Shown one piece after another: positions 53,021 through 62,440 of a stretch of 64,000 bases of DNA. The position numbers and the translations under genes are program-made. Position 1 is the stretch's first letter. Each line of letters starts with the position of its first letter. The DNA is from Comamonadaceae bacterium (GTDB lineage Bacteria; Pseudomonadota; Gammaproteobacteria; Burkholderiales; Burkholderiaceae_C), in assembly GCA_027488215.1 (NCBI GenBank), contig JAIYCB010000035.1, positions 1 through 64,000 of the forward strand, in the 5' to 3' direction. Below the pieces are notes generated by a model, which was given only the letters and a program-made list of their open reading frames with translations, had not been told where the DNA came from and searched no databases.

Positions 53021-53075
53021 ATCGCCAAGGCCGAACCCCAGAGCTTGGCGCAGCTGCAAGACATCAGCGAATTGA
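53021..53075 (+). pseudogene. Remnant of recQ 3' end (duplicated HRDC fragment)
   Basis: Translates as RIAKAEPQSLAQLQDIS, against IAEAAPQSLAQLQGISG at the end of RecQ (52237-52290). The DNA is also similar (about 80% by eye over 55 bases). It lies about 650 bases after recQ on the same strand, next to the hppD stop. It is a degenerate duplicate, not expressed as a gene. Confidence 0.65.
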
Positions 53076-54155
53076 TCAGGCCTCCACCTGAATCGCCCCC
53101 CGCCGAATCTGGTCGCGCTCCAGGCTTTCAAACAGGGCCTTGAAGTTGCCTTCGCCAAAGCCTTCATCGGCCTTGCGCTGGATGAATTCAAAGAACACCG
53201 GGCCCAGCAGGGTTTGGCTGAAAATTTGCAGCAGCAGGCGCTTCTCGCCGTTGGCGGTGGAGCCATCCATCAAAATGCCGCGCGCCTGCAATTCGGCCAC
53301 GGGCTCGCCATGGCCCGGCAGGCGTTCTTCGAGCATCTCGTAATAGATGTCGTTGGGCGCGGTCATGAGCGGGATGCCCGCCATCTGCAGCGCGTCCACG
53401 CTTTTCAACAGGTCGTCGGTCAGCAGCGCGATGTGCTGGATGCCTTCGCCGTTGAACTGCATCAGGAACTCTTCGATCTGCCCGCCGGTCTTGCCCGACT
53501 CTTCGTTCAGCGGGATGCGGATCATGCCGTCCGGCGCCATCATGGCCTGGCTGGTGAGACCCGTGTATTCGCCCTTGATGTCGAAGTAGCGAATCTCTTG
53601 AAAGTTGAACAGCTTTTCGTAAAAACCGCTCCAGTACGCCATGCGCCCTTTGTAGACGTTGTGCGTCATGTGGTCGATGAGCTTGAGGCCGTGGCCCGGC
53701 GGGTGGCGGTCCACGCCGTTGATGAATTCAAAGTCGATGTCGTAGATGCTTTTGCCGTCTTCAAAACGGTCGATCAAATACAAGGGGGCGCCGCCAATGC
53801 CCTTGATGGCGGGCAGGCGCAGCTCCATGGGGCCGGTGGGCACATCCACCGGCTGTGCGCCCAGCTCAAGGGCTCGCGCATACGCCTTGTGCGAGTCCTT
53901 GACGCGAAACGCCAGCGCACAGGCGCAAGGGCCGTGCTCGGCAGCAAAGTACCCGGCCAGGCTTTTGGGCTCGCGGTTGACGATGAAGTTGATGCCGCCC
54001 TGGCGGTAAAGCACCACATCTTTGGATCGGTGTTTGGCCACCAGCGAGAAGCCCATCTGCTCGAACAGCGGCTCCAGGGTGTTGGGGGTGGGGGATGCGA
54101 ACTCGACGAACTCGAAGCCGCACAGGCCCATGGGGTTGTCAAACAAATCGGCCAT
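53076..54155 (-). CDS. hppD: 4-Hydroxyphenylpyruvate dioxygenase
   Basis: A 359-residue VOC-fold dioxygenase that makes homogentisate in tyrosine degradation. Two repeats of the fold are seen; [26 protein letters not shown] and [12 protein letters not shown] carry the two iron His, and [24 protein letters not shown] carries the Glu. The start at 54155 has a good RBS (GGAGA), and the frame extends upstream without homology. No hmgA or fahA gene is next to it. Confidence 0.95.
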   Translation of the reverse strand: MADLFDNPMGLCGFEFVEFASPTPNTLEPLFEQMGFSLVAKHRSKDVVLYRQGGINFIVNREPKSLAGYFAAEHGPCACALAFRVKDSHKAYARALELGAQPVDVPTGPMELRLPAIKGIGGAPLYLIDRFEDGKSIYDIDFEFINGVDRHPPGHGLKLIDHMTHNVYKGRMAYWSGFYEKLFNFQEIRYFDIKGEYTGLTSQAMMAPDGMIRIPLNEESGKTGGQIEEFLMQFNGEGIQHIALLTDDLLKSVDALQMAGIPLMTAPNDIYYEMLEERLPGHGEPVAELQARGILMDGSTANGEKRLLLQIFSQTLLGPVFFEFIQRKADEGFGEGNFKALFESLERDQIRRGAIQVEA

Positions 54156-54377
54156 GAAAATCTCCAGTGATGAACAGGACCGCGCTGCTGGTTGAGCGCG
54201 GCCCGAATTGAAATCGGTCAAACGAAACAGGGGGGTGTTTAAAAACCCTGCGGCGGCGCACAGGGCTTGCCTCGCGTGCTGCGCGCGAGGTGGATGCCGA
54301 AAATCAAAACCTGGATGGACATGGACCCAGATGGTCGTCGCCAGACCGTCAAATGTCAAGCGACGAACCGATGGGCC

Positions 54378-55358
54378 TTATTGAGGCTCGATGCCCACTT
54401 TCTTGACCAGCGCAGCAAAACGCTCCATTTCACTTCGGAAGATGCGCTGAGCGTGCTCGGGCGTGCTGATGGCGATCGTATTGCCTTGCTTGGCCATGAT
54501 TTCCTTGACGGCCGGATCGTTGAAGGCCTGCACCAAGGCGTCGTTGACCTTTTTGACAGTGGCAGCGTTCATGCCCTTGGGGCCGAGCACACCAAACCAG
54601 GCATCGATCACGTAAGTGGGCAAGCCCTGTTCCACAAAAGTCGGAATGTCGGGCGCAGCGGCGCTGCGCTTGTCGCCACACATGCCCACCGCTTTGAGCG
54701 CGCCACTCTTGATGTGCTGTTGCACACTGGGCAAGGCCAATACTGCGAAGTCAATTTGACCTCCCAACAAGTCCGTGACCATGGGGCCCACGCCTTTGTA
54801 AGGGATATGGCGTGCCTTGACTCGGGCTTCGTCCACGAACATCTCGGCCGCCAAGTGCAGGATCGTCCCCGTGCCACCCGATCCGAAGTTGTAACCGTCC
54901 GGCTTGACGCGGAGGGCGGCAATGAATTCACGGCTATTGCCGGAGGGCACTTTTTGCGGGTTCGCCACCAACACCAGGGGCGTGGCTCCCAGCACCGCAA
55001 TCGGTGTGAAATCGCCGGGCATTTCAAAGGGCAGATTTTTGATGACGCTGGGGAAAATCACCACGTTGTTGGACACCACCGACAAAGTGAAGCCATCGGG
55101 CGGGTTCTTGGCCATGGCCTGCAAACCGATGACGCCACTGGCGCCGGCTTGGTTTTCGACCACCACATTGGCACCCATGGCCTTGCCAATGGCGGGCGCT
55201 GCGGCGCGCGTGATGGCGTCCACACCCGAACCTGTGGCGTTGGGCAAGATGAACTTGACGGGGCGATCGGCTTGTGCCCAAGCCATGCCAGGCAGAGCAA
55301 CGGCCGCGGTGGATGACAAGGCGACCAATGCGCTGCGCCGTGTGATGGGGGTTTTCAT
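54378..55358 (-). CDS. Bug/TctC-family periplasmic substrate-binding protein
   Basis: A 326-residue receptor. The signal has twin-Arg character (MKTPITRRSALVALSSTAAVALPGMAWAQ) and may be Tat- or Sec-dependent. Bug motifs: RPVKFILPNATGSGVDAITRAAAPAIGK, VVENQAGASGVIGLQAM and HIPYKGVGPMVTDLLGG. It is the third gene of a unit with the CaiB-like transferase (60 bases before) and HMG-CoA-lyase-like gene, so it probably binds the C4-C6 dicarboxylate used by these enzymes. No TctAB permease is close. Confidence 0.92.
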   Translation of the reverse strand: MKTPITRRSALVALSSTAAVALPGMAWAQADRPVKFILPNATGSGVDAITRAAAPAIGKAMGANVVVENQAGASGVIGLQAMAKNPPDGFTLSVVSNNVVIFPSVIKNLPFEMPGDFTPIAVLGATPLVLVANPQKVPSGNSREFIAALRVKPDGYNFGSGGTGTILHLAAEMFVDEARVKARHIPYKGVGPMVTDLLGGQIDFAVLALPSVQQHIKSGALKAVGMCGDKRSAAAPDIPTFVEQGLPTYVIDAWFGVLGPKGMNAATVKKVNDALVQAFNDPAVKEIMAKQGNTIAISTPEHAQRIFRSEMERFAALVKKVGIEPQ

Positions 55359-55418
55359 GGTTTGTCTCTTTCTTTGAGTGGAAGGGAAATGAAAAAATGA
55401 AAAGGCCGATGGCCCACT

Positions 55419-56618
55419 TCAGGCCACCGCCTTGATGGCCCGCAATCTGGCAATTTCAGCCGCGCTCAAGCCCAAGTCAAGCAACAATTCGCTGGTATTT
55501 TCACCTTGTTTAGGGGGCTGCTGGCGCACACCCAGGCGTTGCCCGTCCATGGTGAAGGGGAACAACGCCGCACGGGCCGTCTGACCCGCCTTGGGGCCGT
55601 CGGTCAGGCGCACATCAGCCAGTCCGCCGGTGGCGTTCAGGTGCGGATCATCAAACAGTTCTTCGGGTCTGACGATGGGCGCAAAAGGCAAACCGGCTTT
55701 TTCAAAAATCGCGGTCAGCTCGGCGGCGGTAAAGGTCTGCAGGCGGCGGCGCAATTCAGGAATCAACTCGGCACGCAGGGACACGCGTGCGTTGTTGTCG
55801 CCGTAACGCGCATCGGCTTTCAGATCGGCAAAACCCAGCACATCGCAGAAGGTGGCCCACTGCGCATCGCTCACCGCCGCCAAAAAGATTTGTTCGTCAT
55901 TTTTGACGGTGAACACGTCGTACACCGCCCAGGCCGAAATGCGGTTGGGCATGGGCTCAGCCGCTTTGCCGGTGATGGCGTACTGCAGCATGTGTTGGCC
56001 GACCAAAAATACATTATTCTCGAACAAGGCCGACTGGATCTCTTGCCCGCGCCCGGTGATGCCGCGCTGAATCAGCGCACCCAGCACACCAATGGCGCCA
56101 AACATGCCGCCCATGATGTCGTTCACGCTGGTGCCCGCGCGCAGCGGGTCGCCGGGGCGCCCCGTCATGTAGGCCAGGCCGCCCATCATCTGCACCACCT
56201 CATCCAGCGCAGTGCGGTGGTCATACGGCCCCGGTAAAAAGCCTTTGAGGCTGGCATAGATCAGCTTGGGGTTGTGGGCCGACAAGCTTGCGTAGTCCAA
56301 GCCGTACTTGGCCATGGAGCCGGGCTTGAAGTTCTCGGCCACCACGTCGGCCGTGGCGCACAGACGCCGCGCCACCTCGGCCCCTTCGGAGTTTTGCAGG
56401 TTGAGCTGGATACTTTTTTTGTTGCGGTTGAACATGGGGAAAAACCCCGCGCCCGAGCCTAACAAGTGGCGTGTGCGATCGCCTTCAATGGGCTCGACCT
56501 TGATGACCTCGGCCCCCATGTCGGCCAGCACCATGCCGCAAGTTGGCCCCATGACCATGTGGGTGAATTCGACGACGCGCAGACCTTCGAGCGGGAGTTT
56601 TTTTTCGGACATGTTCAT
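55419..56618 (-). CDS. CaiB/BaiF-family CoA-transferase
   Basis: A 399-residue family III CoA-transferase. LEGLRVVEFTHMVMGPTCGMVLADMGAEVIKVEP opens it, with NRNKKSIQLNLQNSEG and VVAENFKPGSMAKYGLDYASL; the catalytic Asp is probably in GTSVNDIMGGMFGAIGVLGAL. It would activate a dicarboxylate, for example citramalate or itaconate, with CoA from succinyl-CoA. The lyase that would cleave the CoA ester is encoded eight bases upstream. Two starts two codons apart (56618, 56612). Confidence 0.92.
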   Translation of the reverse strand: MNMSEKKLPLEGLRVVEFTHMVMGPTCGMVLADMGAEVIKVEPIEGDRTRHLLGSGAGFFPMFNRNKKSIQLNLQNSEGAEVARRLCATADVVAENFKPGSMAKYGLDYASLSAHNPKLIYASLKGFLPGPYDHRTALDEVVQMMGGLAYMTGRPGDPLRAGTSVNDIMGGMFGAIGVLGALIQRGITGRGQEIQSALFENNVFLVGQHMLQYAITGKAAEPMPNRISAWAVYDVFTVKNDEQIFLAAVSDAQWATFCDVLGFADLKADARYGDNNARVSLRAELIPELRRRLQTFTAAELTAIFEKAGLPFAPIVRPEELFDDPHLNATGGLADVRLTDGPKAGQTARAALFPFTMDGQRLGVRQQPPKQGENTSELLLDLGLSAAEIARLRAIKAVA

Positions 56619-56626
56619 GCAGTCAT

Positions 56627-57559
56627 TTATTCAGGGCGCAGGGTCTTGGGCAAACCCGCCTGCGCAATCGAACCATGCAGGCATTCGCCTGCAAGCCACT
56701 GCGCCAACTGGGCGCGCAAAGCCATGAGCTTACCGAAATCGATGCCGGTTTGGATGCCCATGCTGGCCATCAAATAGGTCAGGTCCTCGGTGGCCACATT
56801 GCCACTGGCCCCGGGCGCATGCGGACAGCCGCCGATGCCCGCCAGACACGCATCAAACCGGGTCTCGCCCGCTTGCAGCGCGGCCATCACGTTGGCCAGC
56901 CCCAAGCCCCGTGTGTCGTGAAAATGCCCGCAGCCGAGCGTGTCGCCCGCCACGGTGCGGGCCTTGGCAAACAACTCGCCCACCTGGCGCGGATCGGCAT
57001 AGCCCACCGTGTCGGCCAAACCCACCCGATCCACCCCCAGCGCCAGCACCTCTTTGAGCAAGCGCAGCACTTCATCCACAGCGACCTGCCCCTGTATCGT
57101 GCAGCCGAACGCGGTGCTCATGCCCACTTCGATGCGGATGCGCGAGCCGCGTGCCCGACGGGCCTCCACGATGGCCGCGATCTCTGCCACCACGTCATCC
57201 GGCACTTTGCGCAAATTGGCCAGGCTGTGCGAATGGCTGACCGACAGGGGCAGCAGCATCCAGTCGGCACCGCTGTCCATGGCGCGTTCGGCCCCCTTGA
57301 GGTTGGGCACCAACACCGACACGACGAGGCCTGTCAGGGTTTTGGCAAAGGCCACCAACTCGGCGGTGTCGGCCAATTGCGGCAGCAGTTTGGGGGGCAC
57401 AAAAGAGCCGACTTCGATCTCGCGGATGCCCGCGTCGTAAGCGCCTTGAATCCACTGCAGCTTTTGCGCGGTGGGCAGGGTGCGGGCGATGCTTTGCAGC
57501 CCGTCGCGCAGGCCCACTTCGCGAACCGTCACGCGCTCGGGCCAATTGAATGTGCTCAT
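56627..57559 (-). CDS. Hydroxymethylglutaryl-CoA lyase family enzyme (possible citramalyl-CoA lyase)
   Basis: A 310-residue DRE-TIM lyase. VREVGLRDGLQSI holds the metal Asp and catalytic Arg, VGLADTVGYADP and GHFHDTRGLGLANVMAAL the metal His, and GIGGCPHAPGASGNVATEDL the catalytic Cys loop. HMG-CoA lyase cleaves HMG-CoA; relatives cleave citramalyl-CoA to acetyl-CoA and pyruvate. Paired with a CaiB transferase and a LeuDC-like hydratase, the latter role seems likelier. The start at 57559 was chosen by homology. First gene of its operon, divergent from a LysR gene. Confidence 0.88.
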   Translation of the reverse strand: MSTFNWPERVTVREVGLRDGLQSIARTLPTAQKLQWIQGAYDAGIREIEVGSFVPPKLLPQLADTAELVAFAKTLTGLVVSVLVPNLKGAERAMDSGADWMLLPLSVSHSHSLANLRKVPDDVVAEIAAIVEARRARGSRIRIEVGMSTAFGCTIQGQVAVDEVLRLLKEVLALGVDRVGLADTVGYADPRQVGELFAKARTVAGDTLGCGHFHDTRGLGLANVMAALQAGETRFDACLAGIGGCPHAPGASGNVATEDLTYLMASMGIQTGIDFGKLMALRAQLAQWLAGECLHGSIAQAGLPKTLRPE

Positions 57560-57603
57560 GTTCAGTGTCTTTAATTGCTTGAACTGCAAGTTTAATGTTT
57601 CCA

Positions 57604-57622
57604 AATGATCATAAAATTCATT
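57604..57622. promoter_or_regulatory. Candidate LysR-type binding site
   Basis: AATGA-N9-TCATT inverted repeat of T-N11-A form in the 99-base gap between the lyase gene and the LysR gene. The region is AT-rich and lies between divergent starts, as expected for a LysR site. Confidence 0.4.
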
Positions 57623-57658
57623 TTCGGAAGCTTAATTGTTCCACATAGGAATAGATGA

Positions 57659-58564
57659 ATGCGTGACCTTGACCTGACTTCACTGCGCCTGTTTGTGACC
57701 GTTTGCGACACCGGCAACATGAGCCGCGCCGCAGACAAGGCCAATATGGTCGCCTCGGCAGTCAGCAAACGTTTGGCCCAATTGGAAGCGACTGTGGGAT
57801 CAAGCCTACTGACACGGCGCAAGTACGGCATGGTGCCGACTGCGGCAGGCGAGACCCTGCTGGAACACGCCCGCAGCATGTTGTTGAGTGCCAGCCGCAT
57901 TGAGCGCGACATGGCCAACCACGCGGCGGGTATTCAAGGCCGGGTCAATGTGCTAGCCACCCCCTCGGTGATGGCCGAATCTCTGGCCGACGAGATCAGC
58001 GAGTTCTTGAAAAAACCCGAACACCAGAACATTCAGATCGACCTGGAAGAACGCATCAGCCCGGAGGTGGTGCGTGGTGTTCGCGACGGCGAAGCATCGA
58101 TTGGCATTTGTTGGGACGCGGCCCAAACTGGTCAGTTGCACACCCGCACTTACCAACACGACCACCTGTGTGTAGCCGTTCCCAAAGGCCATCCGCTGAG
58201 CTTGCATCAACAACTTCGTTACCAAGACACACTGGCTTACGAACACGTGCTGATGTCGATCAACTCGGCGGTCGAGCTCATGCTTCAGCGCGAAGCCAGT
58301 CTTTTAAACAAACGGCTGGTACACCGTGTGATTGTCACCAACTTTGAAGCTGCTTTACGGGTGGTGCGAGCGGGCTTGGCCATTGCCGTGGTGCCCCGTG
58401 AGGTGACCGGCTTGTATGCCGGAGCTTACGGACTCGACATCCTGCCTTTGCAGGAAAGCTGGTCGCGCAGACGCTTCATCTTGTGCCACCGGGGCGAAGA
58501 CGTGCTGAGCCCGGCGGCCCACTTGCTGCTGAACCATTTGTCGGCAACCCCTACGGACGCTTGA
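57659..58564 (+). CDS. LysR-family transcriptional regulator
   Basis: A 301-residue regulator. HTH at 1-60: MRDLDLTSLRLFVTVCDTGNMSRAADKANMVASAVSKRLAQLEATVGSSLLTRR. The substrate-binding domain follows from about 90. It is divergent to the lyase-CaiB-Bug operon and 3 bases ahead of the LeuDC-like gene on its own strand, so it probably controls both. The inducer is presumably the dicarboxylate or its ester. Confidence 0.92.
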   Translation: MRDLDLTSLRLFVTVCDTGNMSRAADKANMVASAVSKRLAQLEATVGSSLLTRRKYGMVPTAAGETLLEHARSMLLSASRIERDMANHAAGIQGRVNVLATPSVMAESLADEISEFLKKPEHQNIQIDLEERISPEVVRGVRDGEASIGICWDAAQTGQLHTRTYQHDHLCVAVPKGHPLSLHQQLRYQDTLAYEHVLMSINSAVELMLQREASLLNKRLVHRVIVTNFEAALRVVRAGLAIAVVPREVTGLYAGAYGLDILPLQESWSRRRFILCHRGEDVLSPAAHLLLNHLSATPTDA

Positions 58565-58567
58565 ACG

Positions 58568-60700
58568 ATGAACGACTTTGCATTGAACACGCCATTGCGG
58601 GTGCTGTACCTGAGCCAGGACCCGGCGCTGATCCGCCGTCAGCTGGCCGGTGAGACCTTGACCCGCGAACAGGCCGGACCGCTGCGCGACGATGTCTCGA
58701 CCGACGAGATCACGCCAGTGCACATCCTGAGCCATTACGACGACACCTTGGGCGACTTTGCCCACACAGGCTTGCGCTGCGGCAATGAGAGCCCCATTGC
58801 ACGCCGAACGCTCAGGCAAGCGGGTTTTGCCGTGCTGGTGGCGGGCCACCGCTACGGCAAGGGCTCGTCCCGCGAACACAGCCCCACCGCCGAAAAGCTG
58901 GCGGGCGTGCAACTGGTCATTGCTGAAAGTTTTGAGCGCATCTACCGCCAGAACGCCGACAACATTGGCTTGTTCACCTCGACCGATTTCAGTTTGCTCA
59001 ACCGCATCGCGCGCGGAGAAGCCCTCACGCTGGCCGATCTGGTGCAAGGGCGCGAAGCGTTGGCGGCATCGGTTTTGGGCGCAGGGGGCTTGCTGCCCTG
59101 GGGGCAGCGGTTTTTGACAGTCCACAATGCGTCCTCCCCAAGAGATTCTTCATCGCGAGCGCCAATAAGTACGTTGTCATCGCAAGCGCCAATAAGTACG
59201 CTGTCATCGCGAGCGCAGCGCGGCGATCCAGACAGTTCAGCAGCACTGGTTGATAAATCACCATGCTCCACTCGCGATGACGAGGACGATGGAGGTGATG
59301 GCGAAGGTGCCCGCGCCATGACCTTGTTTGAAAAAATCCTCACGCGCCACCGCCTGACAGCACCCCACACCCCCGTGCAGCCCCAGCCCGGCGATGGCGT
59401 CTTCGTGCAGGCCGACTGGCGCTTCATCCATGAGTACTACACCGGCATGGCCGACACCTTGATGCAAAACGCACTGGGCAAGGACTTCACCCTGCAGCGC
59501 CCAGAGCAGATCATGGTGTTTGAAGACCACACCTCTTACGTCGATGAGAGCCCAGCCCATGTGCGAGGTGGTCTGATCGCCAACATGCACGCCATGAGCC
59601 AAGCCCAGCGCGACTTTGCCGCGCGCCACGGCCTGCGCATGCACCGCACCCTAACCGATGCCGAAGTGCTGCTGGACGATGGCCGCAACGTGGCGGGCAT
59701 CTCGCATGCCATGGTGGCCGAGCACTACGCCCTGCCTGGTCAAGTGGTGGTAGGCACCGATTCACACACCCCGCACAGCGGCGCTTTGGGTTGTGTGGCC
59801 TTTGGTGTGGGCATCACCGACATGGCCAATGCCTTTGTGACCGGTGCGATACGCGTGACCCTGCCCGAATGCGTGCGCATTGAGCTGCGAGGGCACATGC
59901 CGCAGGGGGTGACGGCCAAAGACCTGATGCTGCACCTGCTGGCCACGACCTACATCCGCACAGGCAGCGGCGTGGGCAAGGTGTTCGAGTTTGCAGGTGA
60001 AGGCATCGCCCGCCTGAGCACCGACGAACGCGCCACGCTCACCAACATGTGCGCCGAGCTGGGCGGGTTCACCGGGATTGTGGCGCCCGATGCCGAAACC
60101 CTGCGCTTTTTGCGCGAGCGGCGCGGTTTGGACGCGGTGATCGAGGACTGGATGCACAGCGACGTTGGGGCGCATTACGCCCACCACATGGCAGTGGACT
60201 TGTCCACGCTCAGCCCCATGGTGACGCGGCCCGGTGATCCGGGTCGAGGTCTGGCACTGTCTGAGCTGAACGAGCGCGTGCGCATCGACATCGCCTATGG
60301 CGGCTCGTGCACGGCAGGCAAGCGCGAAGACTTTGACCATTACCACGCGGTGCTGGCCTGGGGTTTGGCGCGGGGCCTGAAGGTGCCTGAGGGCGTGCAG
60401 GTGTTTTTGCAATACGGCACGACCGCGGTGCGGGACTATTGCGTCGCGCAGGGCTACGACAAGACATTTGCCGCTTTGGGCGTGCGCATCCTGCAGCCCT
60501 CGTGCGGGGCCTGCGCCAATTGCGGACCGGGTTCATCGATCGATGCATCGCAAGTCACCGTGAGCGCCATCAACCGCAATTTTCCGGGGCGCTCAGGCCC
60601 GGGCCAAGTCTGGCTGGCCAGCCCGCCTACGGTGATGGCGAGTGCGTTGGCAGGTGAGCTGATGTCTTTTGAAGATTTGCAGCGGCGCATCTGCGGCTGA
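58568..60700 (+). CDS. Fused aconitase-family hydratase (LeuD-like swivel then LeuC-like domain)
   Basis: A 710-residue fusion with the small swivel domain first (STDEITPVHILSHYDDTLGDF, HRYGKGSSREHSPTAEKLAGV at about 38-120) and the large Fe-S domain second (from about 255). The Fe-S Cys are in DSHTPHSGALGC and QPSCGACANCGPGSS. LeuCD hydrates isopropylmaleate; relatives hydrate citraconate or maleate. The linker (about 195-250) is unusual: a tandem repeat SSRAPISTL/SSQAPISTL and RAQRGDPDSS, encoded by a REP-like element. It may be dispensable. Next to CaiB and HMGL genes; a citraconate hydratase is inferred. Confidence 0.87.
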   Translation: MNDFALNTPLRVLYLSQDPALIRRQLAGETLTREQAGPLRDDVSTDEITPVHILSHYDDTLGDFAHTGLRCGNESPIARRTLRQAGFAVLVAGHRYGKGSSREHSPTAEKLAGVQLVIAESFERIYRQNADNIGLFTSTDFSLLNRIARGEALTLADLVQGREALAASVLGAGGLLPWGQRFLTVHNASSPRDSSSRAPISTLSSQAPISTLSSRAQRGDPDSSAALVDKSPCSTRDDEDDGGDGEGARAMTLFEKILTRHRLTAPHTPVQPQPGDGVFVQADWRFIHEYYTGMADTLMQNALGKDFTLQRPEQIMVFEDHTSYVDESPAHVRGGLIANMHAMSQAQRDFAARHGLRMHRTLTDAEVLLDDGRNVAGISHAMVAEHYALPGQVVVGTDSHTPHSGALGCVAFGVGITDMANAFVTGAIRVTLPECVRIELRGHMPQGVTAKDLMLHLLATTYIRTGSGVGKVFEFAGEGIARLSTDERATLTNMCAELGGFTGIVAPDAETLRFLRERRGLDAVIEDWMHSDVGAHYAHHMAVDLSTLSPMVTRPGDPGRGLALSELNERVRIDIAYGGSCTAGKREDFDHYHAVLAWGLARGLKVPEGVQVFLQYGTTAVRDYCVAQGYDKTFAALGVRILQPSCGACANCGPGSSIDASQVTVSAINRNFPGRSGPGQVWLASPPTVMASALAGELMSFEDLQRRICG
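59150..59290 (+). repeat. REP-like element with 27-base tandem repeats inside the hydratase gene
   Basis: Two 27-base tandem units (59150-59176, 59177-59203; 2 differences), each 9 codons and in frame. Next comes a REP-like palindrome with arms GTCATCGCGAG (from 59203) and CTCGCGATGAC (59271-59281), sharing the core GCGAGCGCAGCG with the element at 48316. It lies in the linker between protein domains and keeps the frame open. Confidence 0.7.
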
Positions 60701-60715
60701 GCGCTGCATCAGGCC

Positions 60716-60979
60716 TCAGCGGTAAAACGCTTCGACCTTGCCCTTGAGCTTGATCAGCAAGGGCTGGCCTTTGCGGTCCAGCGTTTTGCCTGCGGGCACG
60801 CGCACCCAGCCTTCGCTGATGCAGTATTCCTCGACGTCATTGCGGTCCTTGCCATTGAAGCGGATGCCGATGTCATGCTCAAACACGGCGCGCACATGGT
60901 GCGGGCTGCGGGCGTCGATGGCCAAGCGGTCGGGCAATTCGGGACGGGATGCGGCGGCAGAGGTTTGGGCTTCGGTCAT
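60716..60979 (-). CDS. DUF3297 family protein
   Basis: An 87-residue protein: PDRLAIDARSPHHVRAVFEHDIGIRFNGKDRNDVEEYCISEGWVRVPAGKTLDRKGQPLLIKLKGKVEAFYR is the DUF3297 core in two parts with the variable N-terminus MTEAQTSAAA. The function is unknown. The start at 60979 was chosen because the family is short; a long open frame runs upstream on this strand antisense to the Hsp70-like gene and is not a gene. Convergent with the hydratase gene. Confidence 0.82.
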   Translation of the reverse strand: MTEAQTSAAASRPELPDRLAIDARSPHHVRAVFEHDIGIRFNGKDRNDVEEYCISEGWVRVPAGKTLDRKGQPLLIKLKGKVEAFYR

Positions 60980-61159
60980 GAGGTACCAGAAAGTGTTTTT
61001 GAACAGCCGCCGATTCTGCATGATTTGCCACCACGGTCCGGTGGCAGAATCCCGGGTCGCTCGCCACCTCTTGGCCTTTGCCTGGGTTTGACAACGCCCC
61101 CATGGATTGGCTCGCTGATTCTTGATGGGTCCTGACCCTTCTTCACCGTCTCCCCATTC

Positions 61160-62413
61160 ATGACTTCTTTTTACGTCGGCACACTCGGCATCGACTTCGG
61201 CACCTCCAATTCCGCCATGGCCTGGCTCGGCCCCGAGGGCAGCGCACGCCTGATGCCCCTCGAAGGCGAGGCGCTGGCCATGCCCACCGCCGTGTTCTAC
61301 AACGCAGAAGACCACACCACCCACTTTGGGCGCGATGCGGTCCGGCACTACCTGGAAGGCACCGAAGGGCGCTTGATGCGCTCGCTCAAAAGCCTGCTGG
61401 GCAGCCCGCTGCTGCTGGAGACCACGCAAATCGGGCACCAGCAGATCAGCTTCCAGGACATCATTGCCACCTTTTTGGCTCACCTGCGCGAACGCGCGAC
61501 ACAAAGCCTGGGAGCGGTGCCACGCCGCGTGGTGATGGGCCGCCCGGTGCATTTTGTGGACGACGACCCCGAGCGCGACGCACAGGCCGAAGCCTCGCTG
61601 CGCCAGGCGGTGCTGTCGGTGGGCTTTGACGAGGTGTCGTTTCAGCTGGAGCCGATTGCCGCCGCACTGGATTACGAGCAGCGCTTGACCCAAGAAAGCA
61701 CCGTGCTGGTGGTGGATTTGGGGGGCGGCACCTCGGACTTCACGGTGGTGCGCTTGGGGCCAGAGCGCATGCGACACGCCGACCGCAGCCCTGACATTTT
61801 GGCCACCACCGGGGTGCACATTGGCGGCACCGATTACGACCGGCAACTGAACTTGGCCCAGGTCATGCCGTTGCTGGGCTACAAACACATCGGCCCCGAG
61901 CAGCGCGAAGTGCCCAGCCGCGTGTTTTTTGACCTGGCCACCTGGCACCTGATCCATTGGCAATACCAACCCAAGGCCATCGCCCACGCCAAAACGCTGC
62001 GCAGCAATTACAGCGACATGCGCCTTCATGAGCGCTTGATGCAAGTGCTGACCGAGCGGCACGGACACCACATCGCGCACGAGGTGGAGCAAGCCAAGAT
62101 CCGCTGCTCTCTAAGCCGGGCCGACACGGGCATTGACCTGTCCGTATTGACGCCGGGTTTGCAAGCGCGCTTGAGTGCAGGCGACATGCAAACGCAATTG
62201 CAAGACTTGCTGGCCCGCACCGTGGCTTGCGCGCGCGAATGCGTCCAAAGCGCAGGCCTGTCCAACGCATCGCTGGATGCGATTTACCTCACGGGTGGAT
62301 CCTCGGCTTTGAGCACGTTCCAGCAGACCCTGCAGGCCGCATTTCCGGGTACCACTGTCGTGGAGGGTGATTTGTTTGGCGGCGTGGCGCTGGGCCTGGC
62401 CTACAGCCGCTAA
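61160..62413 (+). CDS. Hsp70-family (YegD-like) protein
   Basis: A 417-residue actin/Hsp70-fold ATPase. GIDFGTSNSAMAWLG is phosphate loop 1, VVDLGGGTSDFTVVRLG phosphate loop 2, and LTGGSSALSTFQQTL the adenosine loop. It ends after the nucleotide-binding domain with no C-terminal substrate-binding domain, as in E. coli YegD (about 450 residues). A chaperone role is not shown. Stands alone; the promoter is presumed in the 180-base gap before it. Confidence 0.9.
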   Translation: MTSFYVGTLGIDFGTSNSAMAWLGPEGSARLMPLEGEALAMPTAVFYNAEDHTTHFGRDAVRHYLEGTEGRLMRSLKSLLGSPLLLETTQIGHQQISFQDIIATFLAHLRERATQSLGAVPRRVVMGRPVHFVDDDPERDAQAEASLRQAVLSVGFDEVSFQLEPIAAALDYEQRLTQESTVLVVDLGGGTSDFTVVRLGPERMRHADRSPDILATTGVHIGGTDYDRQLNLAQVMPLLGYKHIGPEQREVPSRVFFDLATWHLIHWQYQPKAIAHAKTLRSNYSDMRLHERLMQVLTERHGHHIAHEVEQAKIRCSLSRADTGIDLSVLTPGLQARLSAGDMQTQLQDLLARTVACARECVQSAGLSNASLDAIYLTGGSSALSTFQQTLQAAFPGTTVVEGDLFGGVALGLAYSR

Positions 62414-62440
62414 AACTGCCGCTGAAGGAGGCGCTTGAAC

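Noticed and set aside
60980..62092. Upstream extension of the DUF3297 frame on the minus strand
   Set aside because: It is antisense to the Hsp70-like gene; the DUF3297 family is short, and the start at 60979 explains it.
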